DNA of 60,827 nt, taken from the NCBI GenBank assembly GCA_021372535.1, contig JAJFUH010000042.1, positions 1-60,827 of the forward strand, given 5' to 3'. Position 1 is the stretch's first letter, and each line of letters begins with the position of its first letter. A program made the translations under genes and the position numbers. Below the pieces are notes generated by a model. That model did not search any database. It worked only from the letters and a program-made list of their open reading frames with translations, and was not told where the DNA came from. This stretch comes from a bacterium (GTDB lineage Bacteria > Latescibacterota > Latescibacteria > Latescibacterales > Latescibacteraceae). This document shows, in pieces, positions 9,801 to 17,224 of the stretch.

Positions 9801-10772
9801 GTCCGTTCCTTTCCACCACCACTGCTTGAGGTCATAGACATCGTGAATCTCGACCTTCCGTATCGAAACCTCACGTCCCGGGAGCGCAGGGGGAATATCG
9901 CCCGGCCTGTTCCAGCCGTACCTGAGCCACCATTCATCGCGCACCGAGGGGTCGCTGAGGCTCCGGATAACCGGTTTCAGGCCTGTCGTGGAATTTCCCC
10001 GGGCAATCCGTGCAACCTGGTCATCGGGAAGCATGCGGTCGTATATGCGGAACTCGTCGAAATCACCGCCGCGGAGGAAATTTCCCTCGCTCCCGACAAA
10101 ATGAGGGGTAATTCCCCTGCAGCCGGTTCCGAACTGGTCAAGACCCGAATACAGCACGGTCGCCGTATCTTTCTGGGCGATAAGCCTGCCATCGAGATAG
10201 AGGCGGACACCCTTCGTTTCATCCCACGAAAAGGCGATGTGGTACCACCGGTCAGCCTTCGGTAAATCCTTCGACTTGTACGAAACCCGTATACAGGCGA
10301 GATTGATATCGGTCACGAACGCATCATAGCCGCCCTCGCCGTTATAATCGATGCGCAGCCAGGTCATGACGAGGTCTGAATGGTCGGACGGCCCTGCCTG
10401 AATGATATGGAACGGTGTTTTCCCCACAGGGTCGCGCGGTCTCCAGAAAAAGGCAAAGGTGCCCCGCTCGGCGTACATGTTTCCCGGAGCGTCGTAGGCA
10501 AAAAGCTGAGACACATGGGCGGTGCTGAAACCGGGACCTTTCGCGCCGTCATTGACGATAGTGACATCGTTCAGAAATGTCGGGTTCGGGTTTCCGCAGG
10601 CATAATCGGCGGTAAAACTTTTATCGCCCGACAGCCGGAACAGCAGTCCCGTCTCTTCTGCCTGGGCGGCCCATGCCAAAGAAAGGCCATAACCGGACAC
10701 CAGCAGAAACATCAGGGCGCTAACCATCTTATATGATGCCCATGAAGAGCACCCTCTTTTAATCGGGATCAC
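6894..10772 (-). CDS. giant secreted LamG / alpha-toroid / CARDB-like protein
   Basis: 1292 aa, start GTG directed by a strong AAAGGAGG site. A Sec signal covers about residues 16-36 (hydrophobic, ending AWAAQA). Residues about 75-260 match a LamG/concanavalin-like sandwich (GTFAFFWRP, WYHIAFSWDE, VRLYLDGRLIA). The middle holds beta-rich segments with WWWKGTDG, then about 740-1080 a helical toroid-like region (EGIWEYSYPYSYLILHPG, IQLFWAAWRWTGDDKYLL) of the kind seen in polysaccharide lyases and hydrolases. The last 110 residues resemble a CARDB adhesion domain (VTVHNLGSVDAP). It is likely a cell-surface or secreted glycan-active enzyme, but no catalytic family can be named. It is the last gene of a minus-strand run with Ldh2, SIS and TRAP genes. 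Confidence 0.75.
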   Translation of the reverse strand: MIPIKRGCSSWASYKMVSALMFLLVSGYGLSLAWAAQAEETGLLFRLSGDKSFTADYACGNPNPTFLNDVTIVNDGAKGPGFSTAHVSQLFAYDAPGNMYAERGTFAFFWRPRDPVGKTPFHIIQAGPSDHSDLVMTWLRIDYNGEGGYDAFVTDINLACIRVSYKSKDLPKADRWYHIAFSWDETKGVRLYLDGRLIAQKDTATVLYSGLDQFGTGCRGITPHFVGSEGNFLRGGDFDEFRIYDRMLPDDQVARIARGNSTTGLKPVIRSLSDPSVRDEWWLRYGWNRPGDIPPALPGREVSIRKVEIHDVYDLKQWWWKGTDGIRETTWPSVYNRSRIPGRHDYIVQPDWNCYSLSGKSVTFTMPDEPWNHIEIAGAAYGSASLLTVDPASHECTKSPLFTRPADQERTFYRFDNSVRGGKVEFTNDVQETPIGEFMAYNVTAGKEPEGVTTLYYRLNGKVEPDNSTLTSIVGYINGRYFPDERSIMVALPNRAPSRPLSTVRTNMLPIVHVLIPFEFRLPENPIISLGWYNSGGTLPSYTWENLYGGLDGIAIDLPPLKVKATHGDYFPLNIQIKDPVWPARNMFDFTFSVKPGEPRTLWLDTRDRILPNGYPLYFTIAGAGEDFGPDVLEGAQVRLIFKDYEESRKEHEADRFVQVKDNAGHIVEPGANSKKYRLYQRFSNDLTDLLRINPNHYPGRVYWYWKNPEQQWPAFTQPVPPSGVPLWAFRQIEDLKLVKKFVMWWIDERQIGNGEFGGGLSDDGDLTHQFAGAALMGVEPERITDSIRREMDAFFTNGMFTNGLPTIQTDELHTYEEGCQVLPQDMLLSYGDPKAVERLMNTARAYDRITGINKAGHRHFRSSFYSGTKIADEGIWEYSYPYSYLILHPGMVLVEYNGNPMAKKLLLEVADGLLAHRKKDENGRYVIPGIINFSTDEDRRPGIGPAIQLFWAAWRWTGDDKYLLPILDSGTGSIGSIGADILDLLDKRDTWGKEIVSQITPHSGNDLWRHIAWQMTGNTQFLEEYYADQIQVASQRMYINTEGQFWSDRVSVNSAELQRSRLGGIGGWRSNQYSGHVVSWKFMAPANGESVAILVQKAKTDEFTVIACNLDREPVAAVMTAWDIAPGTWEATFGKDTNGDTISDTTTGRQTVELQKTGTMNITFDPRTTTVISMKLVRPATPLWERTDLGIGKDDIKVTGNTITVTVHNLGSVDAPQSDIAIVDSGGWGLATARVPAIKAPLDLVPKTEQVTLTLPAGAKITGCSIVIDPEKKIEEITRRNNTVSLSVVNK

Positions 10773-10810
10773 TTCAGCCTCCTTTTATCGATTTTCACAT
10801 GCCGCTCCGC

Positions 10811-11914
10811 TCACAGTACCATGGGCGGCTCTATACCGTATTCTTTCCCTGTTGCACATATCTCGTCGAAGGTTTCCCTCAGTACCGGAACACCGAGTCT
10901 CGTGCACTCCTCTTCTTTCTCGAATTCCTTCTGCCCGGCGAACCAGACCCGTTCGGCGCCCTCGGCAGGGGGGCATTTCCTCAGCCGTTCGAGCATGATG
11001 TCCATGTCACGGCGGAAATCCGCGGGATCACGGAATGTGTCGATCCTTATGGCGCCGAAGAAATGGCTGACCCGGGCGGACGATGTCTCCGTATCGGCGA
11101 GATCGGTTCCGAAAGGAGCGCCGCACAGCACCGAACAGAGGATATCGACCATAACCGCAAGTCCGTATCCCTTGTGACCGCCGAATTCCTCTCCCTCGCC
11201 TCCGAGCGGCAGTATTCCTCCGCCGACACGGTAGAACATGTCATCGAGCGTAGTCCGTGTGTCATGGGCGGTACGGCCTTTTTTGTCCACAGCCCATCCC
11301 GACGGCAGTTCCTTTCCGAGACGGTCGTAGACCTCGATTTTCCCCCTTGTAACCACGGTGGTCGACATATCGAGCACAAAGGCACGTTCCCTTTCCGCGG
11401 GCGCCGCAAACGCAAGCGGATTGGTGCCGAACATCACCTGACGGCCGAATGTGGGGACGCCGAGGGCTGCCGTATTGGTCATGGCAACTCCGAGCATATC
11501 GCCGGAAAGCGCCATCATTGCATAATATCCCGCGATACCGAAATGGTTCGAGTCGCGGACACACCCGAAAGCGGCACCGGTGGTTTTCGCCTTGCCGATT
11601 ATCCGCTCCATGGTCATGACACTGACCGGAGCACCCATGGCGCCATGAGCATGAACTACGAGCGATGAGGGCGTCTCCATGAGCGTCTCGACCGATGCAT
11701 CGGGAACCATGAGACCGGTTTTGAGGCCGTTCACATACCGCCACAACCGCCCGACACCGTGAGACGGAATCCCCCGCGCATCGGCGGCAACGAGTACAGC
11801 GGATGTGGCTTTCGCATCATATTCAGACAGGCCGAGAGACTGAAACACGCTGCGACAGAACCGTTCAAGCGACTCGCGATTTACTTGTACGGAGTCAGTA
11901 TTCACCACATTCAT
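10811..11914 (-). CDS. Ldh2/MDH2-family NAD(P)-dependent dehydrogenase
   Basis: 367 aa, malate/L-lactate dehydrogenase family 2, unrelated in fold to classical LDH. Members include YiaK (2,3-diketo-L-gulonate reductase), ureidoglycolate and sulfolactate dehydrogenases. Seen: IPSHGVGRL with the family histidine (His52), SNHFGIAGYYAMMA, TNTAALGVPTFG, FGTNPLAFAAPA and the glycine-rich GGHKGYGLAVMVDIL. Cytoplasmic. A GAGGAG site lies about 11 bases before the ATG. It shares strand and neighbourhood with a TRAP transporter, which parallels the yiaK-yiaMNO arrangement for a keto sugar acid; that substrate is inference. The next upstream gene is separated by a 305-base spacer holding a repeat element. 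Confidence 0.9.
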   Translation of the reverse strand: MNVVNTDSVQVNRESLERFCRSVFQSLGLSEYDAKATSAVLVAADARGIPSHGVGRLWRYVNGLKTGLMVPDASVETLMETPSSLVVHAHGAMGAPVSVMTMERIIGKAKTTGAAFGCVRDSNHFGIAGYYAMMALSGDMLGVAMTNTAALGVPTFGRQVMFGTNPLAFAAPAERERAFVLDMSTTVVTRGKIEVYDRLGKELPSGWAVDKKGRTAHDTRTTLDDMFYRVGGGILPLGGEGEEFGGHKGYGLAVMVDILCSVLCGAPFGTDLADTETSSARVSHFFGAIRIDTFRDPADFRRDMDIMLERLRKCPPAEGAERVWFAGQKEFEKEEECTRLGVPVLRETFDEICATGKEYGIEPPMVL

Positions 11915-12219
11915 ATCGATGATTTCTCCTCATCATGGATTCTGTATACACCAGAAAATATTTACGATTGAGTTATTTGCCTATGTTAGAGTGTCATTCC
12001 CGTGAAAACGGGAATCCATCATCTATCATTCCTGACAGAGTGATATTATACTGGATTCCCAATTCACTTCGTTCTTGGGAATGACAATACACATATAATA
12101 AATTGGTGATTATGAGCTAATTGCATAACCAGATAAATAAAATACAAATCCGCGAAAATCCGTGTTCTATTATAATGTGTTGACATGTCGGACTACATAT
12201 TTTTGTGTTTTTTCACGAT
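11915..12219. other. 305-base spacer with a MITE-like element and a short repeat
   Basis: No gene is seen. The spacer holds a 95-base element with inverted ends (listed separately) and, at 12147-12167, the reverse complement of the GGATTTTCGCGGATT unit that also occurs near 37.0 kb. It separates two genes that run in the same direction, so it may interrupt or punctuate that transcription unit. Confidence 0.6.
11992..12086. repeat. MITE-like element with 10-bp terminal inverted repeats
   Basis: The element begins TGTCATTCCC and ends GGGAATGACA, a perfect 10-base inverted pair. Each arm can also fold on itself: the left as ATTCCCGT-loop-ACGGGAAT and the right as ATTCCCAA-loop-TTGGGAAT, and each arm contains the GGAATCCA/TGGATTCC unit. 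This double-hairpin layout is typical of small non-autonomous transposon derivatives found in many bacterial genomes. No transposase is encoded. It could act as a terminator or RNA-stability element in the minus-strand operon. Confidence 0.7.
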
Positions 12220-13590
12220 TTAATAGCCCCTTCGCTGACCGGCGTTGTGTATCCTTCCGAATTCAGCGTACGGCGGACCTTCAATGGCCGCATTCGGATA
12301 AATATATGGTGTATTGCCGGTTCTTTCAATAATCAGCTCGGCCATTCGCATGCATACGGCATAAAACATCTGGTTGACGAGCACTCCGGATGTGGGACAC
12401 ACTTTTCTTTTCACCCCGGGAACGGCAAAAATGCCATAGGTATCGCACATGAGCCCGAGGTGGACATCGGCCCGGGACGGTACATTCTTCCCATCCGCAA
12501 AGACGCCATTCCTGGTTGCCGGACCGATCGACGCCGTCCGTATTTTGAGTTTACGGAGAGTGTCAAGAAAAGCGAGATCGGCCTCGTCATCGGGCTGATA
12601 GATACCCATAATGACGAAATCCTTGTCGGTTCCTTTGAAATTTTTCGTCAAACCCCATTCGGGACCTTTCGTGAACACCGACTTGAACATGGTCAGCCCC
12701 CCCCGCCGTGTGTTCGACTCGACGGCAAGGGTTTCCCAGAGCCTGCTGTAAATATATACCTTCCCGCCGGAGAGAATGGTGCTGACCGCCGTGTCCGCGA
12801 TTTTTTCGACCGAGCCGAGCTCTGCCTCGATACGGTTGATCTGGCTGATCATCTCATCGAAATACCGTTCACCCAGAGGTTCGTTGAGGCTTGTATACCG
12901 TGCCTTGTCGTCGAGGTCAGGTTCGTCTCCCATGACATTGACATATACATCATCAGCCGCAAGAATCCTCACCGCATCGGCGATCATCATCCAGAAGGTT
13001 GTCATCCCGAGTACGCCGGATACGGCCCCCATGGGATATTTCGCCCCGGGCAGCCACATTATCGCTCCGAGGGTCGAGATGTGCGTGTCGATCCACAGGT
13101 CGGAATAGGGACGGATTCTGAGTTTCTGATGAAAATCGGACAGCAGGTGCGCATCAGGAGTTTCACCGCACCACGGCGCGGGGCCTCCGATGACAAAAAC
13201 GCCCCTTGCGCGCGGGTCTTCGAACGGCTGTCCGAACACATTGGCAAGGAGCAGATCACCATTTTGAGCCTTGTCTGCGGGGTATCCTGAGGTGAAAATG
13301 TCGGGATTGCCGGGACGGTTTTCGAATATGTCCTCCATGGTGCTGTGTCCCAGATCCCACAATGAATAGCATTTACCGCCTTTTTTATATGTTCCGGCGA
13401 TATGGTACGCTGCTTCGAGCAGGTTGTCGGACTCGGTGCTCCGGATGTGTTCTAGCATCTCCTTCACACGGTCGAAATAGCGAAGGGAAAGTGGCTTAGA
13501 ATCTTCAACAGCACTGGCGTCCGGTATGGACAAACCCAGCATACCGGCAGCAGAGAGCGGAACAAGACTGATTGCATCGCGACGTTTCAT
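12220..13590 (-). CDS. exported double SIS-like (sugar isomerase fold) protein
   Basis: 456 aa. The N-terminus reads as a Tat/Sec signal (MKRRDAISLVPLSAAGMLGL, cleavage near ASA-VE). The mature part looks like two tandem SIS-type domains: the first with a helix of LLEAAYHIAGTYKKGGKCYSL type followed by LGHSTMED, the second with IADTAVSTILSGGKVYIYSR and WETLAVESNTR. SIS domains normally bind phosphosugars in the cytoplasm, so an exported copy is unusual. The domain call rests on pattern only and the function is unknown. A CTGGAG site precedes the ATG. It lies between the TRAP transporter and the Ldh2 dehydrogenase on the same strand, so a sugar-acid binding or processing role is possible. Confidence 0.6.
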   Translation of the reverse strand: MKRRDAISLVPLSAAGMLGLSIPDASAVEDSKPLSLRYFDRVKEMLEHIRSTESDNLLEAAYHIAGTYKKGGKCYSLWDLGHSTMEDIFENRPGNPDIFTSGYPADKAQNGDLLLANVFGQPFEDPRARGVFVIGGPAPWCGETPDAHLLSDFHQKLRIRPYSDLWIDTHISTLGAIMWLPGAKYPMGAVSGVLGMTTFWMMIADAVRILAADDVYVNVMGDEPDLDDKARYTSLNEPLGERYFDEMISQINRIEAELGSVEKIADTAVSTILSGGKVYIYSRLWETLAVESNTRRGGLTMFKSVFTKGPEWGLTKNFKGTDKDFVIMGIYQPDDEADLAFLDTLRKLKIRTASIGPATRNGVFADGKNVPSRADVHLGLMCDTYGIFAVPGVKRKVCPTSGVLVNQMFYAVCMRMAELIIERTGNTPYIYPNAAIEGPPYAEFGRIHNAGQRRGY

Positions 13591-13677
13591 GGGGCAGTCT
13601 CCAGAGAATCAATGATATTTAAAAGTGATAGCTGTAATATAGCATAAGAATCTGTTCGTTTGAGATTTCTTGAGTAT

Positions 13678-15006
13678 TTATTTCACGAAATCTGCCAGAA
13701 ACAATGTCAAAGGCGGTATGAACGTTATGAGAAGCTGTACCAGAATCATGACCGGCAGCAGGAGCAGGATATAAGGAACAACCTCGCTGATTTTGATTTT
13801 TGCGACACCGCTGGCTACGAACAGCGTCGTGCCGACCGGAGGCGTAACAAGGCCGATGACCAGATTGATGACCACCACGAGAGCGAAATGAACGGGGTCC
13901 ATGTGCAGCTCACCCGTCAGGGGCATGAGCACCGGAACCACGATGAGCAGGGCGGGTCCGGCATCCACGAACATTCCTACAACAAGGAGCGCACCGTTCA
14001 GCACCAGAAGAATGACAACTTTCTTCACCAGGAAATACACATCCGGATGCAGAAATCCGTACAGGGGGCTCAGCATATGTTCGGCGCCCGAAAGTATCGA
14101 GGTAGTGAGTATACGCGGTATGAAACCGAGGGTCAGAACCCAGGAAAAAAGTCCCGCGGAACAGATGAGAAAGCTCAAAGCCGCCGTATTTTGAACCACG
14201 GTCACAAGAATTGAGGGCATATCACGAAGCCGTATCCCGCGGTATACTAAAAAACCCACGATAAACGCATAAACAACCGCGACTGCGGCCGCCTCGGTAG
14301 CGGTGAATATGCCTCCGAGAATCCCGGCAAAGATGATGATCATCAGCAGAACAGCAAGGAAAGAACCGGTCAGGCTCTTCATGATACCTTTCAGAGAGGC
14401 CCCCGGTGCTGTCGGAAGATCGTGTTTTGCCGCATACAGATAGCTGACCCCGATAAGCCCCGTGCCGATAAGGATTCCGGGGATTACCCCAGCCATGAAC
14501 AGGCGTTCTATCGAAAGATTCGCGATGACCCCGTAAATGATGAGCACCATGCTCGGCGGAATCATGGCACCCGTCGTCCCGGAACAGGCAACGAGCGCGG
14601 TTGCAAAACCATCGGGGAACCTGCTCTTTTTCATGGCGGGGATCATCACAGTGCCGATCGCTGCGGTCGTCGCGCTCGAAGCGCCCGAAACCGCGCCGAA
14701 AATCATGCACGACAGTGTGGTTGCCATCGCCATACCACCGCGTTTGTGCCCGACAACCGCGCGAGCAAAATCGATGATTTTGTTCGACAGTCCGCCTTTC
14801 GCCATGAGCTCGCCCGCGAGCATGAAGAAGGGAACGGCTATAAAGGGATAAAACGACGCCATCGAACGGCTCATTTCCAGCCCGACCACGATTGGATCGA
14901 TCCCGGCATAGATCAGCGCGGCAAGCGAGGAAATCATGAGGCAGAACGCCACCGGTACATCGAGGAGCAGCAGGAGTATAAAAACACCGAACAGCAGTAC
15001 GGTCAT
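13678..15006 (-). CDS. dctM: TRAP transporter large permease (DctM)
   Basis: 442 aa with about 12 hydrophobic segments. This is the DctM subunit of a tripartite ATP-independent periplasmic transporter, the ion-coupled channel. Typical stretches are LLDVPVAFCLMI at the start, PFFMLAGELMAKGG, GAVSGASSATTAAIG, ACSGTTGAMIPPSM and NLVIGLVTPPVGTTLFVAS near the end. The ATG at 15006 is preferred to a TTG five codons upstream because GTGGGGA sits 6 bases before it. It follows the small permease gene by 21 bases and completes a P-Q-M operon. The substrate is expected to be a carboxylate, perhaps a sugar acid given the Ldh2 neighbour. Confidence 0.93.
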   Translation of the reverse strand: MTVLLFGVFILLLLLDVPVAFCLMISSLAALIYAGIDPIVVGLEMSRSMASFYPFIAVPFFMLAGELMAKGGLSNKIIDFARAVVGHKRGGMAMATTLSCMIFGAVSGASSATTAAIGTVMIPAMKKSRFPDGFATALVACSGTTGAMIPPSMVLIIYGVIANLSIERLFMAGVIPGILIGTGLIGVSYLYAAKHDLPTAPGASLKGIMKSLTGSFLAVLLMIIIFAGILGGIFTATEAAAVAVVYAFIVGFLVYRGIRLRDMPSILVTVVQNTAALSFLICSAGLFSWVLTLGFIPRILTTSILSGAEHMLSPLYGFLHPDVYFLVKKVVILLVLNGALLVVGMFVDAGPALLIVVPVLMPLTGELHMDPVHFALVVVINLVIGLVTPPVGTTLFVASGVAKIKISEVVPYILLLLPVMILVQLLITFIPPLTLFLADFVK

Positions 15007-15027
15007 GTACAGTCCCCACAAGGATTT

Positions 15028-15537
15028 TCAGGTTTCTTCAACAGGCTTGCGGTCTTCCTGTTTTCGAATTTTTCCGAGGCTTCCGCAGTCTGTCGCGAAA
15101 TTCCGCAGAGCATACAGAAGCATAAACAATCCGCCAACCGGACAGGCGCCATAAACCAGCGACCTGCTGATTCCCGTTGCAGGCATGACCCACCTGCTTA
15201 TCTGGATGGTCACATCGCCGCTCCAGTAGATGAGCAGTGCGGTCATGGCAATGACGATCAGACGGTTCACTACTGTGAACACCATTCCGGCTTTCGATGG
15301 CAGAGAGCGAACGAGATAATCGAACGCATAATGCGAGTCATTCCGCATGGCGATGGCCGCGCCGAGAAATGTCATCCACACGAGGAGTATCTGGGCTGTT
15401 TCGTCTCCCCACGACAACGAAAAAGACAGCACAAAACGGCAGAAAACGTTGACCGCGACAACAATGGTCATGACGGCAAGAACCATGCATACTGTTGTGT
15501 CGAGCAGTCTATCGAGCCAGCGGAAGAAGATTTTCAC
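15028..15537 (-). CDS. dctQ: TRAP transporter small permease (DctQ)
   Basis: About 169 aa with four membrane helices (LDTTVCMVLAVMTIVVAVNV, ILLVWMTFLGAAIAM and two later ones), the DctQ subunit of a TRAP transporter. SWGDETAQILLVW is the conserved region. The start is taken as GTG at 15537: AAAGGA lies about 8 bases upstream and the protein then starts just before its first amphipathic helix. Longer in-frame starts would extend deep into the solute-binding-protein gene. With this start the gene overlaps the end of dctP by 29 bases, suggesting translational coupling. Confidence 0.88.
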   Translation of the reverse strand: MKIFFRWLDRLLDTTVCMVLAVMTIVVAVNVFCRFVLSFSLSWGDETAQILLVWMTFLGAAIAMRNDSHYAFDYLVRSLPSKAGMVFTVVNRLIVIAMTALLIYWSGDVTIQISRWVMPATGISRSLVYGACPVGGLFMLLYALRNFATDCGSLGKIRKQEDRKPVEET

Positions 15538-16558
15538 TGTCCGCTTCCTTTCTGATACGCAGGACAAGCTCCGGCGGCACACTATCGCGGTATTCTTCAT
15601 AAATCGGCTGAACACGTTCGATGAATGCCCGTTTATCATCGACTCCGTTTACCGAAACGTTTCGTTCCGCCATTCTGGTCATCGCCTCCGCGACCGCTTC
15701 ATTCCATGCCCGGTTGTACTCGGGTATGATGTCACGGGCGACAGCGCGGATAAGCTCCCGGAATTCGGGCTTCAGCGAATCCAGCCACTTTTTGTTGGCA
15801 ATGAGTACATGCTGATTGGCGAAGTGCCCGGTGAGCGAATAAAATTTGCAAGCGTTGCTGTAATGCTGAGAAATGAACACCTGGGGATTGTTTTCGGCGC
15901 CATCGACGACACCGGTTTTCAGAGCGCTGTATACTTCCGATGCATCGAGCGGTGTCGCGCTCGCTCCCATGGAGTTTATCGAATTGAGCATGACCGGGCT
16001 TTCCATGGCCCGAATCTTCATGCCCCTGAGATCGTCCGGTCCATACACGGGCCTTTTTGAATTGAAAACATCACGGAAACCGCAGGAATAGAACGCGAGT
16101 CCCTGCAGCCTTATCCCTGACAGGCTATCGAGAAGCTCCCGCCCGATGGGGCCGTTGAGGACTTTCTGGTGGTGCTCCTCGCTGACAAACAGATAGGGCA
16201 TGTCAAGCGTGCTGAAAACCGGGCCGATGGTGGTGACAACAGACGATGTCACCTGCACGACCTCGATAACATCGAGGTAACACGCTTCGAGAATCTGACG
16301 TTCCGCTCCGAGAACGCCCGAATCGTAAAACATCACCCGTATCCTGCCGTTCGACCGTCTTTCGAGCTCACGGCGGAACAGATCGGTGGCGACCCAGACC
16401 TTGTTCGAGGAATCATGCTGGACCGCCATGCGGAAAACAAGCTCCGCGTTCTGCTCCGGGGTTTCATTACGGCAGCCTCCGGTGAGCAGGAGAAGGAAGA
16501 ACGGTAAAACGTACCGGGAGAACCGGGAATACAATCTGTTTCGGGATACAAAAATCAT
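15509..16558 (-). CDS. dctP: TRAP solute-binding lipoprotein (DctP)
   Basis: 349 aa. A short positively charged and hydrophobic leader ends in LLTGGC, an acceptable lipobox, so the protein is probably a lipid-anchored periplasmic receptor. The mature part has DctP features: FRMAVQHDSSNKVW, FRRELERRSNGRIRVMFYDSGVLGAERQI, LRGMKIRAMESPVMLNSI (containing the arginine that usually pairs with the substrate carboxylate) and GVVDGAENNPQVF. It delivers the substrate to the Q-M permease encoded downstream. A GGGGAG site lies before the ATG. The exact ligand cannot be read. Confidence 0.93.
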   Translation of the reverse strand: MIFVSRNRLYSRFSRYVLPFFLLLLTGGCRNETPEQNAELVFRMAVQHDSSNKVWVATDLFRRELERRSNGRIRVMFYDSGVLGAERQILEACYLDVIEVVQVTSSVVTTIGPVFSTLDMPYLFVSEEHHQKVLNGPIGRELLDSLSGIRLQGLAFYSCGFRDVFNSKRPVYGPDDLRGMKIRAMESPVMLNSINSMGASATPLDASEVYSALKTGVVDGAENNPQVFISQHYSNACKFYSLTGHFANQHVLIANKKWLDSLKPEFRELIRAVARDIIPEYNRAWNEAVAEAMTRMAERNVSVNGVDDKRAFIERVQPIYEEYRDSVPPELVLRIRKEADSENLLPLAR

Positions 16559-16592
16559 CGTACGGGTCTCCCCGACAGTTGTCCGGTCTTGG

Positions 16593-17138
16593 TCATTTCT
16601 TCAGCCGGGGAATAAACATGGGCACCCTTTTCCGGTAGTCGCAGTAATCCCTGCCGAGACGGCGTTCAAGCTCGGGTTCTTCGACGAGTTTTAATTCAAG
16701 TATTATAAAAACACCGATAATGGGCGTGGAAACAAAGGTGAGAAATAACGATCTGAAAAAAATTCCCAGCCCGACAAAAACAAAAAAACAACCGGTAACC
16801 ATGGGATTCCTCGTGAAAGCGTAGGGGCCGTCGGTAATGACCCGTTTCGGCGGATTGAACGGCACCGGGGTTCCACGAGCCCTTAAACAGTGGAGCAGCG
16901 ACCACAGTATCAGCATTATACCCCCCGTAAGGACAGGGACGGAGATGACAACATTATACGGCGCCGGCGGAATATGCGGCAGGTGCAGAAAGGAATCGAT
17001 CTTCAGGGACAGAACGATAAAGAGAAAAAGAAATCCGAAAAAGAGCGTCAATCCCACCGGTGTGAGCAGAATCCGGATAAACCTGCTGCCGGTCGCCGCC
17101 CTATAGAACATATCGATTATTGTACCCTGTATCTTCAT
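16593..17138 (-). CDS. isoprenylcysteine carboxyl methyltransferase-like membrane protein
   Basis: 181 aa, four to five membrane helices, with the ICMT/PEMT signature near the C-terminus: TDGPYAFTRNPMVTG followed by LVEEPELERRLGRDYCDYRKRVPMFIP. Bacterial members are S-adenosylmethionine-dependent methyltransferases of unknown substrates (lipids, thiols or prenylated compounds). Two adjacent ATGs occur; the second is taken because CGGAGGA then has 6 bases of spacing. It lies between the TRAP operon (35 bases downstream) and a UROD-like gene on the same strand. Its role in this locus is unclear. Confidence 0.8.
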   Translation of the reverse strand: MKIQGTIIDMFYRAATGSRFIRILLTPVGLTLFFGFLFLFIVLSLKIDSFLHLPHIPPAPYNVVISVPVLTGGIMLILWSLLHCLRARGTPVPFNPPKRVITDGPYAFTRNPMVTGCFFVFVGLGIFFRSLFLTFVSTPIIGVFIILELKLVEEPELERRLGRDYCDYRKRVPMFIPRLKK

Positions 17139-17224
17139 CATATTCCTCCGGAGCAAAACACTATTACGAGCATATATGCGATATTATCCCTGTTCAGCGG
17201 TAAAATTTCACAGAATGAAAAGCC

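Noticed and set aside
8193-10265. Long plus-strand open frame (690 codons) opposite the giant LamG-type gene
   Set aside because: It is the antisense shadow of a gene with signal peptide, domains and a strong ribosome binding site; the translated product shows no recognisable domain.
14422-15555. Plus-strand open frame over the TRAP genes, rich in His/Arg/Asp
   Set aside because: Composition is typical of a frame opposite membrane-protein genes, and all three TRAP genes on the other strand are clear.
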